Assembly (NCBI GenBank): GCA_947174705.1
Contig: CAMWKB010000009.1
Location: forward strand, 1 to 41,302
Length of the DNA stretch: 41,302 bases
Source: an uncultured Lachnospiraceae bacterium
GTDB taxonomy: Bacteria > Bacillota > Clostridia > Lachnospirales > Lachnospiraceae
Direction: 5' to 3'
Shown in pieces: positions 32,109-41,124 of the stretch; the stretch's first letter is position 1, and each line of letters begins with the position of its first letter. Made by a program: the position numbers and the translations under genes. The notes under the pieces are model-generated. The model saw nothing but the letters and a program-made list of their open reading frames with translations. It ran no database searches and had not been told where the DNA came from.

Positions 32109-33182
32109 ATGTTTGATAAATTAGAGGATTTACTTAGAAAATTTGAGGAAATAATGAATGAGCTCAGCGAGCCTTCGGTAGCAAATGATCAGGAGCGATT
32201 TCGTTCTTTGATGAAGGAGCAGAGCAATCTTACTCCGATTGTAGAGGCTTATAAGGAATATAAAAAGTGTAATCAGGACATAGAGGACAGTCTGGCTATG
32301 CTGGAGAGTGAATCTGACGAGGAAATGCGGGATATGCTCAAGGAAGAACTGACCGCTTCCAGAAAGAGGGTAGAGGAGTTAGAGCATGAGCTTAAGCTGT
32401 TGCTTTTGCCAAAAGACCCGAATGATGACAAGAACGTAATCGTTGAGATACGTGCCGGGGCAGGCGGCGACGAGGCAGCCTTGTTTGCGGCGGAAATATA
32501 CCGTATGTATGTTCACTATGCCGAGGGCAGACGCTGGAAAGTGGAGACAATGGAAGTCGAGGAAATAGGAATCGGCGGAATGAAGAGCGTTACTTTTATG
32601 GTAACCGGTCAGGGCGCGTATTCTGTTCTTAAATATGAAAGCGGGGTACACCGCGTACAGCGTGTGCCTGAAACGGAATCCGGCGGACGTATCCATACTT
32701 CCACTATTACCGTAGCGGTTATGCCGGAGGCGGAAGAGGTAGATGTTGAAATTGACGAAAAAGATATCAGAATCGACGTAATGAGGGCTTCCGGAAACGG
32801 CGGACAGTGTGTCAACACAACGGATTCGGCGGTTCGTCTGACACATTATCCGACAGGTATAGTAGTCTACAGCCAGACCGAGAAATCACAGCTCCAGAAC
32901 AAGGCTAAGGCGTTTGCACTATTGCGTGCAAAATTATACGATATTGAACAGCAAAAGGCACATGATGCAGAAGCGGAGCTGCGTAAAAGTCAGATTGGTA
33001 CCGGCGACCGTTCAGAGAAGATCAGAACCTATAACTTTCCGCAGGGACGTGTGACAGATCACAGGATTAACCTGACACTGTATAAGTTAGATAAAATTAT
33101 GAACGGGGATATTCAGGAGATACTTGACGCCTGCATATCAGCAGACCAGGCTGCGAAACTGGTTAAGATGGGGGACAACTAA
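32109..33182 (+). CDS. prfA: Peptide chain release factor 1
   Basis: A 357-aa RF1 that recognises UAA and UAG. It has the GGQ catalytic loop SGNGGQCVN (G231-Q233), and the stop-codon-recognition region reads [10 protein letters not shown], the RF1-type PxT motif with Glu in the middle. Length and the N-terminal coiled helices are normal. AAAGGCAAGG precedes ATG. It forms a coupled pair with prmC, its methyltransferase. The next gene, a lipoprotein, begins only 3 nt after the stop. Confidence 0.97.
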   Translation: MFDKLEDLLRKFEEIMNELSEPSVANDQERFRSLMKEQSNLTPIVEAYKEYKKCNQDIEDSLAMLESESDEEMRDMLKEELTASRKRVEELEHELKLLLLPKDPNDDKNVIVEIRAGAGGDEAALFAAEIYRMYVHYAEGRRWKVETMEVEEIGIGGMKSVTFMVTGQGAYSVLKYESGVHRVQRVPETESGGRIHTSTITVAVMPEAEEVDVEIDEKDIRIDVMRASGNGGQCVNTTDSAVRLTHYPTGIVVYSQTEKSQLQNKAKAFALLRAKLYDIEQQKAHDAEAELRKSQIGTGDRSEKIRTYNFPQGRVTDHRINLTLYKLDKIMNGDIQEILDACISADQAAKLVKMGDN

Positions 33183-33185
33183 GAG

Positions 33186-34793
33186 TTGAAGAAGAAAAGT
33201 ATTGTGCTGGCAGCGCTTATATCCGCAGCGTTAATAAGCAGCTGTGGCAGCAGTGAAAATCAGGAAGCTTCGCTTTCTGACAGGAATGAGATAGAAACAA
33301 ACGAAACAGAGGAAATTACCGCAGATGTAAAGCCCTCGGAAGATGAAGAGTTGTGGTCGGGGTATATCATGGACTTTACCGACTTAGACAGTATGGGTGA
33401 AACTTTTCGGGTTGACTGGCAAAGTCAATTAGGAAAAAACGTGTATTCCTATGGCGGATGCCGCAGTTCAGCGCAGGGATATATGGACTCGCCCAAAAAT
33501 TCCGATGAAGAGCGGGATTTTCCTTTTTATTTTTATACTTTGGATGAATTTTCTATTCCGACTTTCTATAAAACTACTGCTTATGGATATATAGCGGATG
33601 GCACAGCCTACATTATGAACCAGACCAATGAAGCCTTTGAAGAAATTACAGATGCCGGGAAGGCGGAAGAACTTGCAGAAATTATGTCAGATATGTTCAT
33701 ATATGAAATTTGTCTGGCTGATTATAAAGAAGAAGACGGAAATTTAGCCACAATAATAAGTAGTCTGGGTTTGGCTGACGGACGCATGTTTGACGGAAAA
33801 GTTGATTTGTCCACTCCCGAGACGGCAATCTCGCAGCTGCTGCATTATTCAGGCGGAACAGCAGAGAGTGTTCCTTGGGAAATTTACGGAAATTCAAGAA
33901 TAGTCACTTATACTTTTGCAGATGGCGGCAGTATTAGCTGGAATATGGCACAGGATTATGAAGACAATGCGAGCAACGGAATGGATGATTTTTGGTTTCC
34001 GTTCGGATATTGTTATGAGGAGACTCTCTTAAGGGCAAAGAAAATACAAAAATATATGACAGATGTGTCAGTTGATTCGTTAAAAGAAATTACGAATGAG
34101 CCGGACTTTAACAATGGTGAATTGATGACGCTGCCAGAAAATGAAAATAAGGATATGTTTGTGCTTTTGTATGAAGCCGATAAAGATGATATTGCGCTAT
34201 ATGGATTATACGGCGGCAACGGAGTTATACTGCGCGACGGTTCAGATATATATCCGATTTATACATCATGGATGGGGCCGCAGTCAATATGGCCTACGGT
34301 TAATAAGGCCGATTATGATAACGATGGAACTAAAGAGTATGCATTGTGGATGGTTTTAGGAACCGGAACCGGCTTTCATCATGACGGATTATTCATGCTT
34401 GAACCGGAGGAGGAACAGGAAACAGGGCTTAGGGTTCATCAGTTAACGCCTGATGATATGCTATATCAGTTTGATGTGATTGATTATACTTTTGATGAAG
34501 AAACAAATATATTGAAGGTTGATACAGGCTCCGGGAGTGTGAAGATGGATCTGACAAAATATCTGGAAGAGCAGGAAGAGGAGTATAGTGGCTTAGGCTG
34601 GGGAGATTTGATTTTTATGGAAGAAAAGGACGGCCAATGGTATATAACCATGTCGGCAGGCGTTATGCTCTCAAACTATGTGCAGCCTTCCTATGAGTGC
34701 GGAATGGATTTTACTGCACCGGTAACCTATATGGAGAATGGGTATTTCCAGGTGGGTGATATCAGTATAGAGAATGTTACTTATGGCTTTTGA
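33186..34793 (+). CDS. Secreted lipoprotein with a calcium-loop-like motif, function unknown
   Basis: A 535-aa protein I do not recognise. It has a lipoprotein signal peptide with lipobox ISSC and C20 as the lipidated residue, then an acidic Glu/Thr-rich linker. The mature part has many aromatic and acidic residues. A motif DYDNDGTKEYAL (about 378-389) resembles calcium-binding loops of FG-GAP/VCBS repeats. TTG 33186 is the start, 10 nt after GGGGGA (33170-33175). The 3-nt gap to prfA implies cotranscription. Confidence 0.7.
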   Translation: MKKKSIVLAALISAALISSCGSSENQEASLSDRNEIETNETEEITADVKPSEDEELWSGYIMDFTDLDSMGETFRVDWQSQLGKNVYSYGGCRSSAQGYMDSPKNSDEERDFPFYFYTLDEFSIPTFYKTTAYGYIADGTAYIMNQTNEAFEEITDAGKAEELAEIMSDMFIYEICLADYKEEDGNLATIISSLGLADGRMFDGKVDLSTPETAISQLLHYSGGTAESVPWEIYGNSRIVTYTFADGGSISWNMAQDYEDNASNGMDDFWFPFGYCYEETLLRAKKIQKYMTDVSVDSLKEITNEPDFNNGELMTLPENENKDMFVLLYEADKDDIALYGLYGGNGVILRDGSDIYPIYTSWMGPQSIWPTVNKADYDNDGTKEYALWMVLGTGTGFHHDGLFMLEPEEEQETGLRVHQLTPDDMLYQFDVIDYTFDEETNILKVDTGSGSVKMDLTKYLEEQEEEYSGLGWGDLIFMEEKDGQWYITMSAGVMLSNYVQPSYECGMDFTAPVTYMENGYFQVGDISIENVTYGF

Positions 34794-34824
34794 GCTTTTA
34801 CAACATTTAATTGTTATTTGAGTA

Positions 34825-34853
34825 TTGACAATTCTTTAAAAAGCTGATAGATT
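34825..34853 (+). promoter_or_regulatory. Sigma-A-like promoter of the second lipoprotein gene
   Basis: TTGACA (34825-34830), 17-bp spacer, TAGATT (34848-34853). It lies in the gap between the two lipoprotein genes, about 45 bp before ATG 34899. Confidence 0.6.
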
Positions 34854-34898
34854 AGTCTAATGATAATTTACTAAAATAATATTGTGGAGGGAAATAAG

Positions 34899-35534
34899 AT
34901 GAAGAAATTATCTATTATTGCAGCATGCCTTCTTATGATTAGCTTACTTGGCGGCTGCGGTGCCAAATTTGATGCATCAGGTTATGTTAAAGCATTATTG
35001 GACAATTCCTATAAGAATGATTCAGCTCAGTTTGTATCTATGAAGATAGGAACGGCAGATGAGGCATCAAAGCTGTATGAGGAAGGTCTTGATACTGAAG
35101 TTAATGCAATGGTTTCATCAATGGGCTATAGTGTTACGGATGATCAGAAACAGGCTATCAGAGAAGTTTTTGCTAAGATTCTGGCAGGAGCTAAATATAC
35201 TGTTGGTGAAGCAGAAAAACAGGATGATGGTTCTTATGTAGTAACAGTTACATATGAGCAGATGGAGATTTTTGAACCTGCAATAGAAAGCTATATGGAC
35301 AAAATCATGGAGATGCAGGAAGGGCTTACAGGCGAAGAATCAAGTGATGAGTTAGTTGCAATGGCAATTGATGCATTTAAGGATGTTTTGGATGCGTCAT
35401 TGGCAAACGTTTCATATGCTGAGCCTGAAACTACAACAATTACCGTTGAACTGATTGATAAGGTATATACACCAAACCAGAGCGATCTTTATGATCTTGA
35501 AGCATCATTATTTGATATAGATGCTGTAAATTAA
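34899..35534 (+). CDS. Small lipoprotein, function unknown
   Basis: A 211-aa protein with a clear lipoprotein signal (MKKLSIIAACLLMISLLGGC, C20 lipidated). The mature part is acidic and mostly helical with FDASGYVKALLDNSYKND and paired repeats of Glu-rich helices; it somewhat resembles unnamed lipoproteins of Lachnospiraceae. ATG 34899 follows GGAGGGA (34886-34892); the in-frame GTG at 34884 overlaps that site and is rejected. It has its own promoter and two terminators after it, so it is a single-gene unit. Confidence 0.7.
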   Translation: MKKLSIIAACLLMISLLGGCGAKFDASGYVKALLDNSYKNDSAQFVSMKIGTADEASKLYEEGLDTEVNAMVSSMGYSVTDDQKQAIREVFAKILAGAKYTVGEAEKQDDGSYVVTVTYEQMEIFEPAIESYMDKIMEMQEGLTGEESSDELVAMAIDAFKDVLDASLANVSYAEPETTTITVELIDKVYTPNQSDLYDLEASLFDIDAVN

Positions 35535-35561
35535 TACAGAGTATAGTAATTTGATTAACAT

Positions 35562-35597
35562 AACGGACAGTTCGCGAAGCGGACTGTCCGTTGTTTA
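35562..35597 (+). terminator. Long GC stem-loop after the lipoprotein gene
   Basis: AACGGACAGT (35562-35571) pairs with ACTGTCCGTT (35583-35592); CGC/GCG extend it to a near 14-bp stem with a GAA loop. TTGTTTAT follows. It lies 27 bp after the stop. Confidence 0.75.
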
Positions 35598-35604
35598 TAT
35601 AAAG

Positions 35605-35634
35605 TCCCATCGGATATTCCGGTGGGATTTTTTG
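35605..35634 (+). terminator. Second, stronger terminator
   Basis: TCCCATCGGA (35605-35614) pairs with TCCGGTGGGA (35618-35627), loop TAT, followed by six T. It lies 12 bp after the previous stem-loop, so the two act in series. Confidence 0.85.
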
Positions 35635-35690
35635 TTGTCTACTTTTATTTAGTGTGCTATAATTAAGAAAAAGGTTACAAAAAGGTTGCA
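35635..35690 (+). promoter_or_regulatory. Extended -10 promoter and tandem repeat before the AAA ATPase gene
   Basis: TTGTCT (35635-35640), 17 bp, then TGC-TATAAT (TATAAT 35658-35663). The -35 begins directly after the terminator T-run. Just downstream AAAAAGGTTAC and AAAAAGGTTGC are tandem 11-bp repeats in about 35668-35689, near the predicted transcription start; they could be an operator. Confidence 0.6.
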
Positions 35691-35734
35691 AAATATGCAG
35701 AATAAAGTCGCTAAAAGGAAGTGGGGATGCAAAT

Positions 35735-37024
35735 ATGTTGGAAAGAAAAATAGCAAAACATCTTGAGCAGTGGAAAGGAAAGAAGCGTAAGAAGGCGCTG
35801 CTTGTAGCAGGAGCCAGACAGACAGGAAAGACCTACAGTATCCGTCAGTTTGGAAAAGAGAAGTACGAGGTTTTTATAGAAATTAATTTTAAAGAAGATA
35901 AATCCGCAGCAGACATTTTTTCCAATGTATCGGTTGCGTATGCGCTGATTGCTAACCTTACAGCTTATACCGGAACGAGTCTTAAATCCGGTAAAACACT
36001 TATTTTCTTAGATGAGATTCAAGAGTGTCCGCAGGCAAGGGCAGCAGTCAGGCTTTTGGTAAAAGACGGAAGATATGACTGCATCGAAGCGGGTGTAGTG
36101 GATGATGTTTTGGAATATGAGGAAAGGTATTTGATGCGGGCGCTGGATGCGGAAGAATTTATGTATGCTAACGGAATTAAAAGCGCCGCAATCGATTATG
36201 TGCGCGACTGCTTTGAACAAAGGTGGGCGGTGAGCGGCAGCGCTCATGAGATGCTTAAACGGATTTTCGGATATTATGTAGTGGTAGGCGGGATGCCTGA
36301 GGCGGTTCAGATATTTATCGACACTCATGACATGGGCAAGGTAACGCAGGTGCATAAACGTATTTTGCAGCTGCAAAGGCAGGAAATTGAAAAGATGCGG
36401 AACGTATCTAAGACTGAAAAAACGAAAATGAATAAAATACTGGATTTTGTTCCCACAGAGTTAAATAAACCCAATAAGCGGTTTTTATTGGCTGATATAC
36501 GTAAAAGCGCCAGAATGGAGCGTTACGAGAACAGCTTAAACCGACTGGCTGATATTGGACTGACCCTGCCCTGCTATTATGTAAGCGAGCCAAAGAACCC
36601 TCTTGAAGAAAGCGAAAAACGTAATTTGTTTAAGCTATATCTTGCGGATTCCGGACTTTTATGCGCAATGTCTCCTGAGAATATGCAGTTTGGAATTATG
36701 CAAAGTAAGTTTGAAGCCGGTATGGAGAGTATACTTGAAAACACTTTTGCCGGAATACTTACTGCAAACGGATTTGCAATCAGATATTATAATGAGAAAA
36801 ATAAGGGAGAACTGGATTTCCTCATTCAAAAAGGTGAAGAGGTAATTCCTATAGAAATCAGGTCAGAGGATAATTATAAGTCCCACCAGACACTTGACTA
36901 TGTACTGGGCAATAAGAATTGGGGCATGGAGTACGGGATTGTATTTTGTGACCGCAATGTGGAAAAAGAAGGGAATATTTACTATATGCCGTGGTATATG
37001 GTTATGTTTTTGCGGAATGTGTAA
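35735..37024 (+). CDS. AAA ATPase of the AAA_14/DUF4143 type, sensor region altered
   Basis: A 429-aa protein. Walker A GARQTGKT (26-33), Walker B LIFLDEIQECP (D93/E94), and a C-terminal restriction-nuclease-like DUF4143 domain with GELDFLIQKGEEVIPIEI (PD-(D/E)xK pattern). The stretch after DGRYDCIEAG (111-120) reads VVDDVLEYEE, where relatives carry a Gly-Ser-x-x-Gly sensor loop and more residues. ATP hydrolysis coupling may therefore be changed. GGGG precedes ATG. The family is abundant in anaerobes and lacks a settled function; a role with toxin or transporter partners is speculative. Confidence 0.8.
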   Translation: MLERKIAKHLEQWKGKKRKKALLVAGARQTGKTYSIRQFGKEKYEVFIEINFKEDKSAADIFSNVSVAYALIANLTAYTGTSLKSGKTLIFLDEIQECPQARAAVRLLVKDGRYDCIEAGVVDDVLEYEERYLMRALDAEEFMYANGIKSAAIDYVRDCFEQRWAVSGSAHEMLKRIFGYYVVVGGMPEAVQIFIDTHDMGKVTQVHKRILQLQRQEIEKMRNVSKTEKTKMNKILDFVPTELNKPNKRFLLADIRKSARMERYENSLNRLADIGLTLPCYYVSEPKNPLEESEKRNLFKLYLADSGLLCAMSPENMQFGIMQSKFEAGMESILENTFAGILTANGFAIRYYNEKNKGELDFLIQKGEEVIPIEIRSEDNYKSHQTLDYVLGNKNWGMEYGIVFCDRNVEKEGNIYYMPWYMVMFLRNV

Positions 37025-37067
37025 TGGTCTGAACTTGAGATGAAATGTAAAGTAAGAGGAATATAAA

Positions 37068-37472
37068 GTGGAAAAAAGGGATGAGTTGTCAGGGCAGGAT
37101 TTTGAGCGGCCTGTTATGCTCAGGCCGCATCATGGAATGTGTCTTGCATATTTTAAGGGATATGGCTATAGTGATGAGTTTGCGGTACATATGCAGAAAG
37201 TGCAAAATTATCTTAAAACGGATGCTATCGTGCATTTGGCAGTGGAAACTGACATAATTTGTTCTAAATGTCCTAATAATATTAATGGAGTTTGTGAGAA
37301 ACCGGAGTTGGTGGCGCGCTATGATTCAGAGGTATTGAGGCGCTGCGGTCTAAGTGCGGGTGAAGAACTGCAGTTTACAGATTTTTTTGAGCTTGTACAG
37401 GAGAATATTCTTGAGCCGGGACTTCGTGGGGAGATTTGCGGGGACTGTCAGTGGGATGAGATTTGTAAATAA
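37068..37472 (+). CDS. DUF1284 domain protein, Cys-rich
   Basis: A 134-aa protein matching DUF1284: LRPHHGMCLAYFKGYGYS at the start, then CSKCPNN..GVCEKP and the C-terminal CGDCQWDEIC. The paired cysteines suggest zinc or an iron-sulfur cluster. GTG 37068 follows AGAGGA (37055-37060) at 7 nt. It is 43 bp after the ATPase gene and 47 bp before the aminopeptidase gene, so the three could share a transcript. Function is unknown for the family. Confidence 0.85.
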   Translation: MEKRDELSGQDFERPVMLRPHHGMCLAYFKGYGYSDEFAVHMQKVQNYLKTDAIVHLAVETDIICSKCPNNINGVCEKPELVARYDSEVLRRCGLSAGEELQFTDFFELVQENILEPGLRGEICGDCQWDEICK

Positions 37473-37519
37473 TACTTTCGCAGTCATCACCCTAAACTAA
37501 ATGAAGAGGATGTAAATGT

Positions 37520-38791
37520 ATGAATAATAAAAAGCAACTTCAACGGATGTTTACTTTTATTGACGAGAGCCCAACCTGCTTTCATGCGGTAGCGAATCTG
37601 GAGAATATGCTTGACAAAGAGGGGTTTGTTAAGCTGGACGAGAAAGAAGTATGGAAAATTGAAAATGGTGGCAAATATTATGTAAACCGAAACGGCTCAT
37701 CATTAATTGCCTTTGTTTTGCCAGGGAAAAAACCGTCAGGTTTTCATATGACGGCGGCACATAGTGATTCTCCTTGCTTTAAACTTAAAGAAGCGCCGGA
37801 GATTGTGGTGGATGATGCGTATCTTAAACTGAATGTTGAAAAATATGGTGGAATGATTATGTCAACATGGCTGGATAGGCCGCTTTCCATTGCAGGAAGA
37901 GTTGTAATTAAGAATGAAAATGGTTTCGAGAGCCGTCTGGTGAATCTGGATAAGGACAGTGCAATTATTCCGAATCTTGCTATTCATATGAATAGGGATG
38001 CAAATAAGGGAGTAGAGTACAATCCGCAGATTGATATGGAGCCACTGATAGGGGAAGGCGCTTCTAAAGATGAGTATTTAAGACTTCTTGCAAAAGAGGC
38101 GGATGTATCACAGGAGGATATTTTAGGCTTTGATTTGTTTTTATATAATAGGGACAAATGCCGGTTAATTGGGATTGATGATGCTTATATTGCAGGCCCA
38201 AGACTGGATGATCTGGAGTGTGCCTTTGCAACAATGACTGCATTGGTCAATGGAAAGCCGGATAAATATATTAATTTATGCGCAATTTTTGATAATGAAG
38301 AGGTTGGCAGCAGGACTAAGCAGGGAGCGGATTCTACTTTTTTACAGGATGTGCTGCGTAGAATATGCCTGAAAATGGGAATAGATGAGGAAGGATACCG
38401 CTGTATGCTGGCGGACAGTTTCCTGATTTCTGCCGACAATGCACATGCCCTGCATCCGAATCATCAGGAAAAGGCGGATGTAACTAATAAACCTGTGCTA
38501 AACGGCGGAATTGTCATAAAGTACCACGGTAGTCAACGCTATGCGACAGATGCATATTCTGCGGCATACATGAAGGACGTCTGCAACCGTGCAGGAGTGC
38601 CTTATCAGTCTTATGCGAACCGCTCGGATATTGCCGGCGGAAGCACGCTTGGAAATATTCTGACATCGCAGGTTTCGGTAAACATGGTTGACATAGGCCT
38701 TCCCCAGCTTGCCATGCATTCTGCAATGGAAACCGCTGGGGCTAAGGATGCGGCCTATTTGTTAGAGGCGCTTAGGGCGTTTTATAGGTAG
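37520..38791 (+). CDS. M18 family aminopeptidase
   Basis: A 423-aa metallopeptidase of family M18 that removes N-terminal acidic residues. Metal and catalytic residues are in place: H81 and D83 in TAAHSDSP, D230/D231 in PRLDDLECA, E260/E261 in FDNEEVGSR, and H400 in LAMHSAME. It is cytosolic and forms large homo-oligomers in studied relatives. GAGGA lies upstream of ATG. No signal peptide is present. Length matches the family. Confidence 0.95.
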   Translation: MNNKKQLQRMFTFIDESPTCFHAVANLENMLDKEGFVKLDEKEVWKIENGGKYYVNRNGSSLIAFVLPGKKPSGFHMTAAHSDSPCFKLKEAPEIVVDDAYLKLNVEKYGGMIMSTWLDRPLSIAGRVVIKNENGFESRLVNLDKDSAIIPNLAIHMNRDANKGVEYNPQIDMEPLIGEGASKDEYLRLLAKEADVSQEDILGFDLFLYNRDKCRLIGIDDAYIAGPRLDDLECAFATMTALVNGKPDKYINLCAIFDNEEVGSRTKQGADSTFLQDVLRRICLKMGIDEEGYRCMLADSFLISADNAHALHPNHQEKADVTNKPVLNGGIVIKYHGSQRYATDAYSAAYMKDVCNRAGVPYQSYANRSDIAGGSTLGNILTSQVSVNMVDIGLPQLAMHSAMETAGAKDAAYLLEALRAFYR

Positions 38792-38840
38792 ATGGCGGGA
38801 TTGATGACTATTTTGATAATGAGATGGATGATGTGTTCTT

Positions 38841-39773
38841 TCAATACCAATCATGCTTCTCATTACGATCAAGAGCATTGATACGTTCCATTTCACTTTC
38901 ACTTAATTCAAAATCAAATAATTCCGTATTTTCCTGGATATGTTCCGGGTTACTTGAACCCGGAATCACGATAACTCCTTTTTGCAGATTCCACCGAAGG
39001 ATTATCTGTGCCGAGGATTTTCCATGCGCTTTTGCAATTTCAGAAATCACTTCATTTCCAAGAAGGTCTGCCGTATAACCTCTGCCGCCAAATGGATACC
39101 AGCCCTGTACCACAATGCCAAGTTCCTGAATGTATGGAATCACATCATTTTCCTGATAGTAAGGATGAATTTCATTCTGCACTAAAGCAGGCGTAATGTT
39201 GACCTGCGGTAAAAATTCCTCCAATTCTTCAATATACCAGTTTGATAAACCGATAGAATGGATTTTACCTTCCGCCACTGCCTTTTCCATTGCAAGATAT
39301 GCCTCCACATCACCCGCTCCCGGATGATGTAGAAGCATCAGATCAATATATTCAATGTCAAGTTTTGCCAGTGCTTCCTCAATGGCTGTCTCTGGGTCTG
39401 CATATTGATTCGGATAAAGTTTTGTTGTTACAAATATTTCCTCTCTTGGAATACCGGAGTCACGAACCGCCTCACCCACGCTTTCCTCATTGTGGTACAT
39501 ATATGCTGTATCAATCAGACGAACTCCGCTGCTTAATGCGGCTGTAACAGAATCCACGCATTTCTCACCTGTCAGGCTGTAAGTCCCAAGGCCGTATATG
39601 GGCATTTCATAGCCGCTGTTCAGTATTACCGTCTTCGTGTCAAAATCAAAATCTGAGCTGTTCTGTATACTATTTTCATTTTCAGATAATGGCATTTCCT
39701 GCCCTATTTTTCCACAAGCACTCAATGTAAAGGCAGTAAAGAAAATAGGTATGCTGTATAATATTCTTTTCAT
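38841..39773 (-). CDS. Aldo/keto reductase with a lipoprotein signal peptide
   Basis: A 310-aa protein. Residues 1-20 form a lipoprotein signal with lipobox LSAC (C20), then a ~25-residue polar linker, then a complete aldo/keto reductase barrel. The catalytic tetrad is present: D88 and Y93 (LIDTAYMYHNE), K118 (TTKLYP), H149 (LLHHP). The cofactor region reads IPGSSNPEHIQEN, lacking the Lys that binds the NADPH 2'-phosphate in many members. Export of an NAD(P)H enzyme to the cell surface is unusual. It is the last gene of the minus-strand set and lies 65 bp after the hydrolase gene. The substrate is unknown. Confidence 0.87.
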   Translation of the reverse strand: MKRILYSIPIFFTAFTLSACGKIGQEMPLSENENSIQNSSDFDFDTKTVILNSGYEMPIYGLGTYSLTGEKCVDSVTAALSSGVRLIDTAYMYHNEESVGEAVRDSGIPREEIFVTTKLYPNQYADPETAIEEALAKLDIEYIDLMLLHHPGAGDVEAYLAMEKAVAEGKIHSIGLSNWYIEELEEFLPQVNITPALVQNEIHPYYQENDVIPYIQELGIVVQGWYPFGGRGYTADLLGNEVISEIAKAHGKSSAQIILRWNLQKGVIVIPGSSNPEHIQENTELFDFELSESEMERINALDRNEKHDWY

Positions 39774-39838
39774 ATAACTCCTCCATGTATACTGTATACT
39801 TTCAGCCGTATCGTCATAGTCAGCGGAAACAATCGCCT

Positions 39839-40840
39839 TTACTTTAAATATTCCCCGAAAAACTGTACCAGCTTGTCAAACGGAATTGCATTTTTGCTGC
39901 CTCCATCATAAAGGTCCGTATGAACAGCCTCCGGAATGATAAGCAATTCTTTATTATCTGCATAAGGATTATCTTTCACCATAGCTGCATATGCGTCACG
40001 GCTGAAGTAGCAGGAATGTGCCTTTTCGCCATGCATTACCAGAACAGCGCTGCGGATTTCATTGCTGTATTTCAGGATGGGCTGGTTCATAAAGGACATA
40101 CAGCCGATTACATTCCAGCCTCCGTTGGAATTCAGGGAACGTTTATGATAGCCACGCTCTGTTTTATAATAATCATAATAGTCTGCCACGAAGAACGGTG
40201 CATCTGCCGGGAGCGGGTCAACAACGCCGCCGCCTAATGCATAGCTGCCGTTTTTATAATCGGTGATACGTTGTGCGTTCATTGCCTTTTTCTTTTCATA
40301 TCTTGCATCAGCAGAATTCTCAGAATCAAAATATCCGTTTGCATTAACACGGGTCATATCATACATGGTAGATGCCACGGTTGCTTTAATCCGGGTATCC
40401 AGTGACGCAGCATTCAGAGCCAGACCGCCCCAGCCGCAAATTCCGATAATTCCGATTTTCTCCGGATCGACATTGTCCTGTAAAGAGAGAAAATCTACAG
40501 CAGCCTGAAAATCTTCGGTGTTTATGTCAGGAGATGCCATATATCGGGGTTCCCCGCCGCTCTCGCCCGTGAAAGACGGATCAAATGCAATCGTGAGAAA
40601 ACCACGCTCTGCCATTGTCTGGGCATACAAACCCGCAGCCTGCTCCTTTACTGCACCAAAGGGTCCGCATACCGCGATAGCCGAAAGCCTGCCCTCAGCC
40701 CCTTTGGGCTCATAAAGGTCTGCCGCCAATGTAATACCGTAGCGGTTATGAAATGTCACTTTGCGGTGGTTCACCTTTTCACTTTTCGGGAAAGTCTTAT
40801 CCCATTCATTTGTTAATTCCAATTTTACCATATCTGCCAT
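39839..40840 (-). CDS. Alpha/beta hydrolase with Cys nucleophile (YcjY/dienelactone hydrolase-like)
   Basis: A 333-aa cytosolic protein. The nucleophile elbow reads GICGWGG with C135 in place of the usual Ser, as in dienelactone hydrolase and the YcjY-like group. The acid appears in the region around HGEKAHSCYFSRD and the His in PEAVHTDLYDGG. FDPSFTGESGGEPRYM is typical of the group. A GAGAGG site precedes ATG. It lies 21 bp after the small ACG-start gene, so the two are probably cotranscribed from the divergent promoter. The substrate is unknown. Confidence 0.85.
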   Translation of the reverse strand: MADMVKLELTNEWDKTFPKSEKVNHRKVTFHNRYGITLAADLYEPKGAEGRLSAIAVCGPFGAVKEQAAGLYAQTMAERGFLTIAFDPSFTGESGGEPRYMASPDINTEDFQAAVDFLSLQDNVDPEKIGIIGICGWGGLALNAASLDTRIKATVASTMYDMTRVNANGYFDSENSADARYEKKKAMNAQRITDYKNGSYALGGGVVDPLPADAPFFVADYYDYYKTERGYHKRSLNSNGGWNVIGCMSFMNQPILKYSNEIRSAVLVMHGEKAHSCYFSRDAYAAMVKDNPYADNKELLIIPEAVHTDLYDGGSKNAIPFDKLVQFFGEYLK

Positions 40841-40861
40841 TTTACATATACCTCTCTTTCT

Positions 40862-41095
40862 TTATACATTCACTTTATTTTCATAATTTATTGCTTTTTC
40901 CATACGCCTGACTAAAAAGTCAAGGCAGTCAACTCTTTCTTGACTTTTATGTAAACTGTCCATCAGGGTGCAACGGTGTTTACGCAGTTTTTTAACAGCA
41001 TCCTGAATCTGTCCATTATCATAGAGTCTGCAAACTTCCATGATTGTTTCTGAACCACATCCTGCATCTTCTAAATTTTGAATAAGATCATCCGT
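40862..41095 (-). CDS. 77-aa helical small protein with an apparent ACG start
   Basis: On the minus strand, an open frame encodes (M/T)DDLIQNLEDAGCGSETIME, then LRKHRCTLMDSLHKSQERVD and CLDFLVRRMEKA. It has four Cys and is mostly helical, like small unnamed proteins I recall from Lachnospiraceae, where the first codon is ATG. AAGGGAGG (41103-41110) lies exactly 7 nt before ACG (41093-41095). Between the in-frame stop at 41126-41128 and this ACG there is no ATG, GTG, TTG or CTG; the first internal Met is residue 19. The gene either starts at ACG or lost its start by a T-to-C change. Confidence 0.7.
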   Translation of the reverse strand, partial: TDDLIQNLEDAGCGSETIMEVCRLYDNGQIQDAVKKLRKHRCTLMDSLHKSQERVDCLDFLVRRMEKAINYENKVNV

Positions 41096-41124
41096 ATGAC
41101 CGCCTCCCTTCCTGTTCTGTTTGT

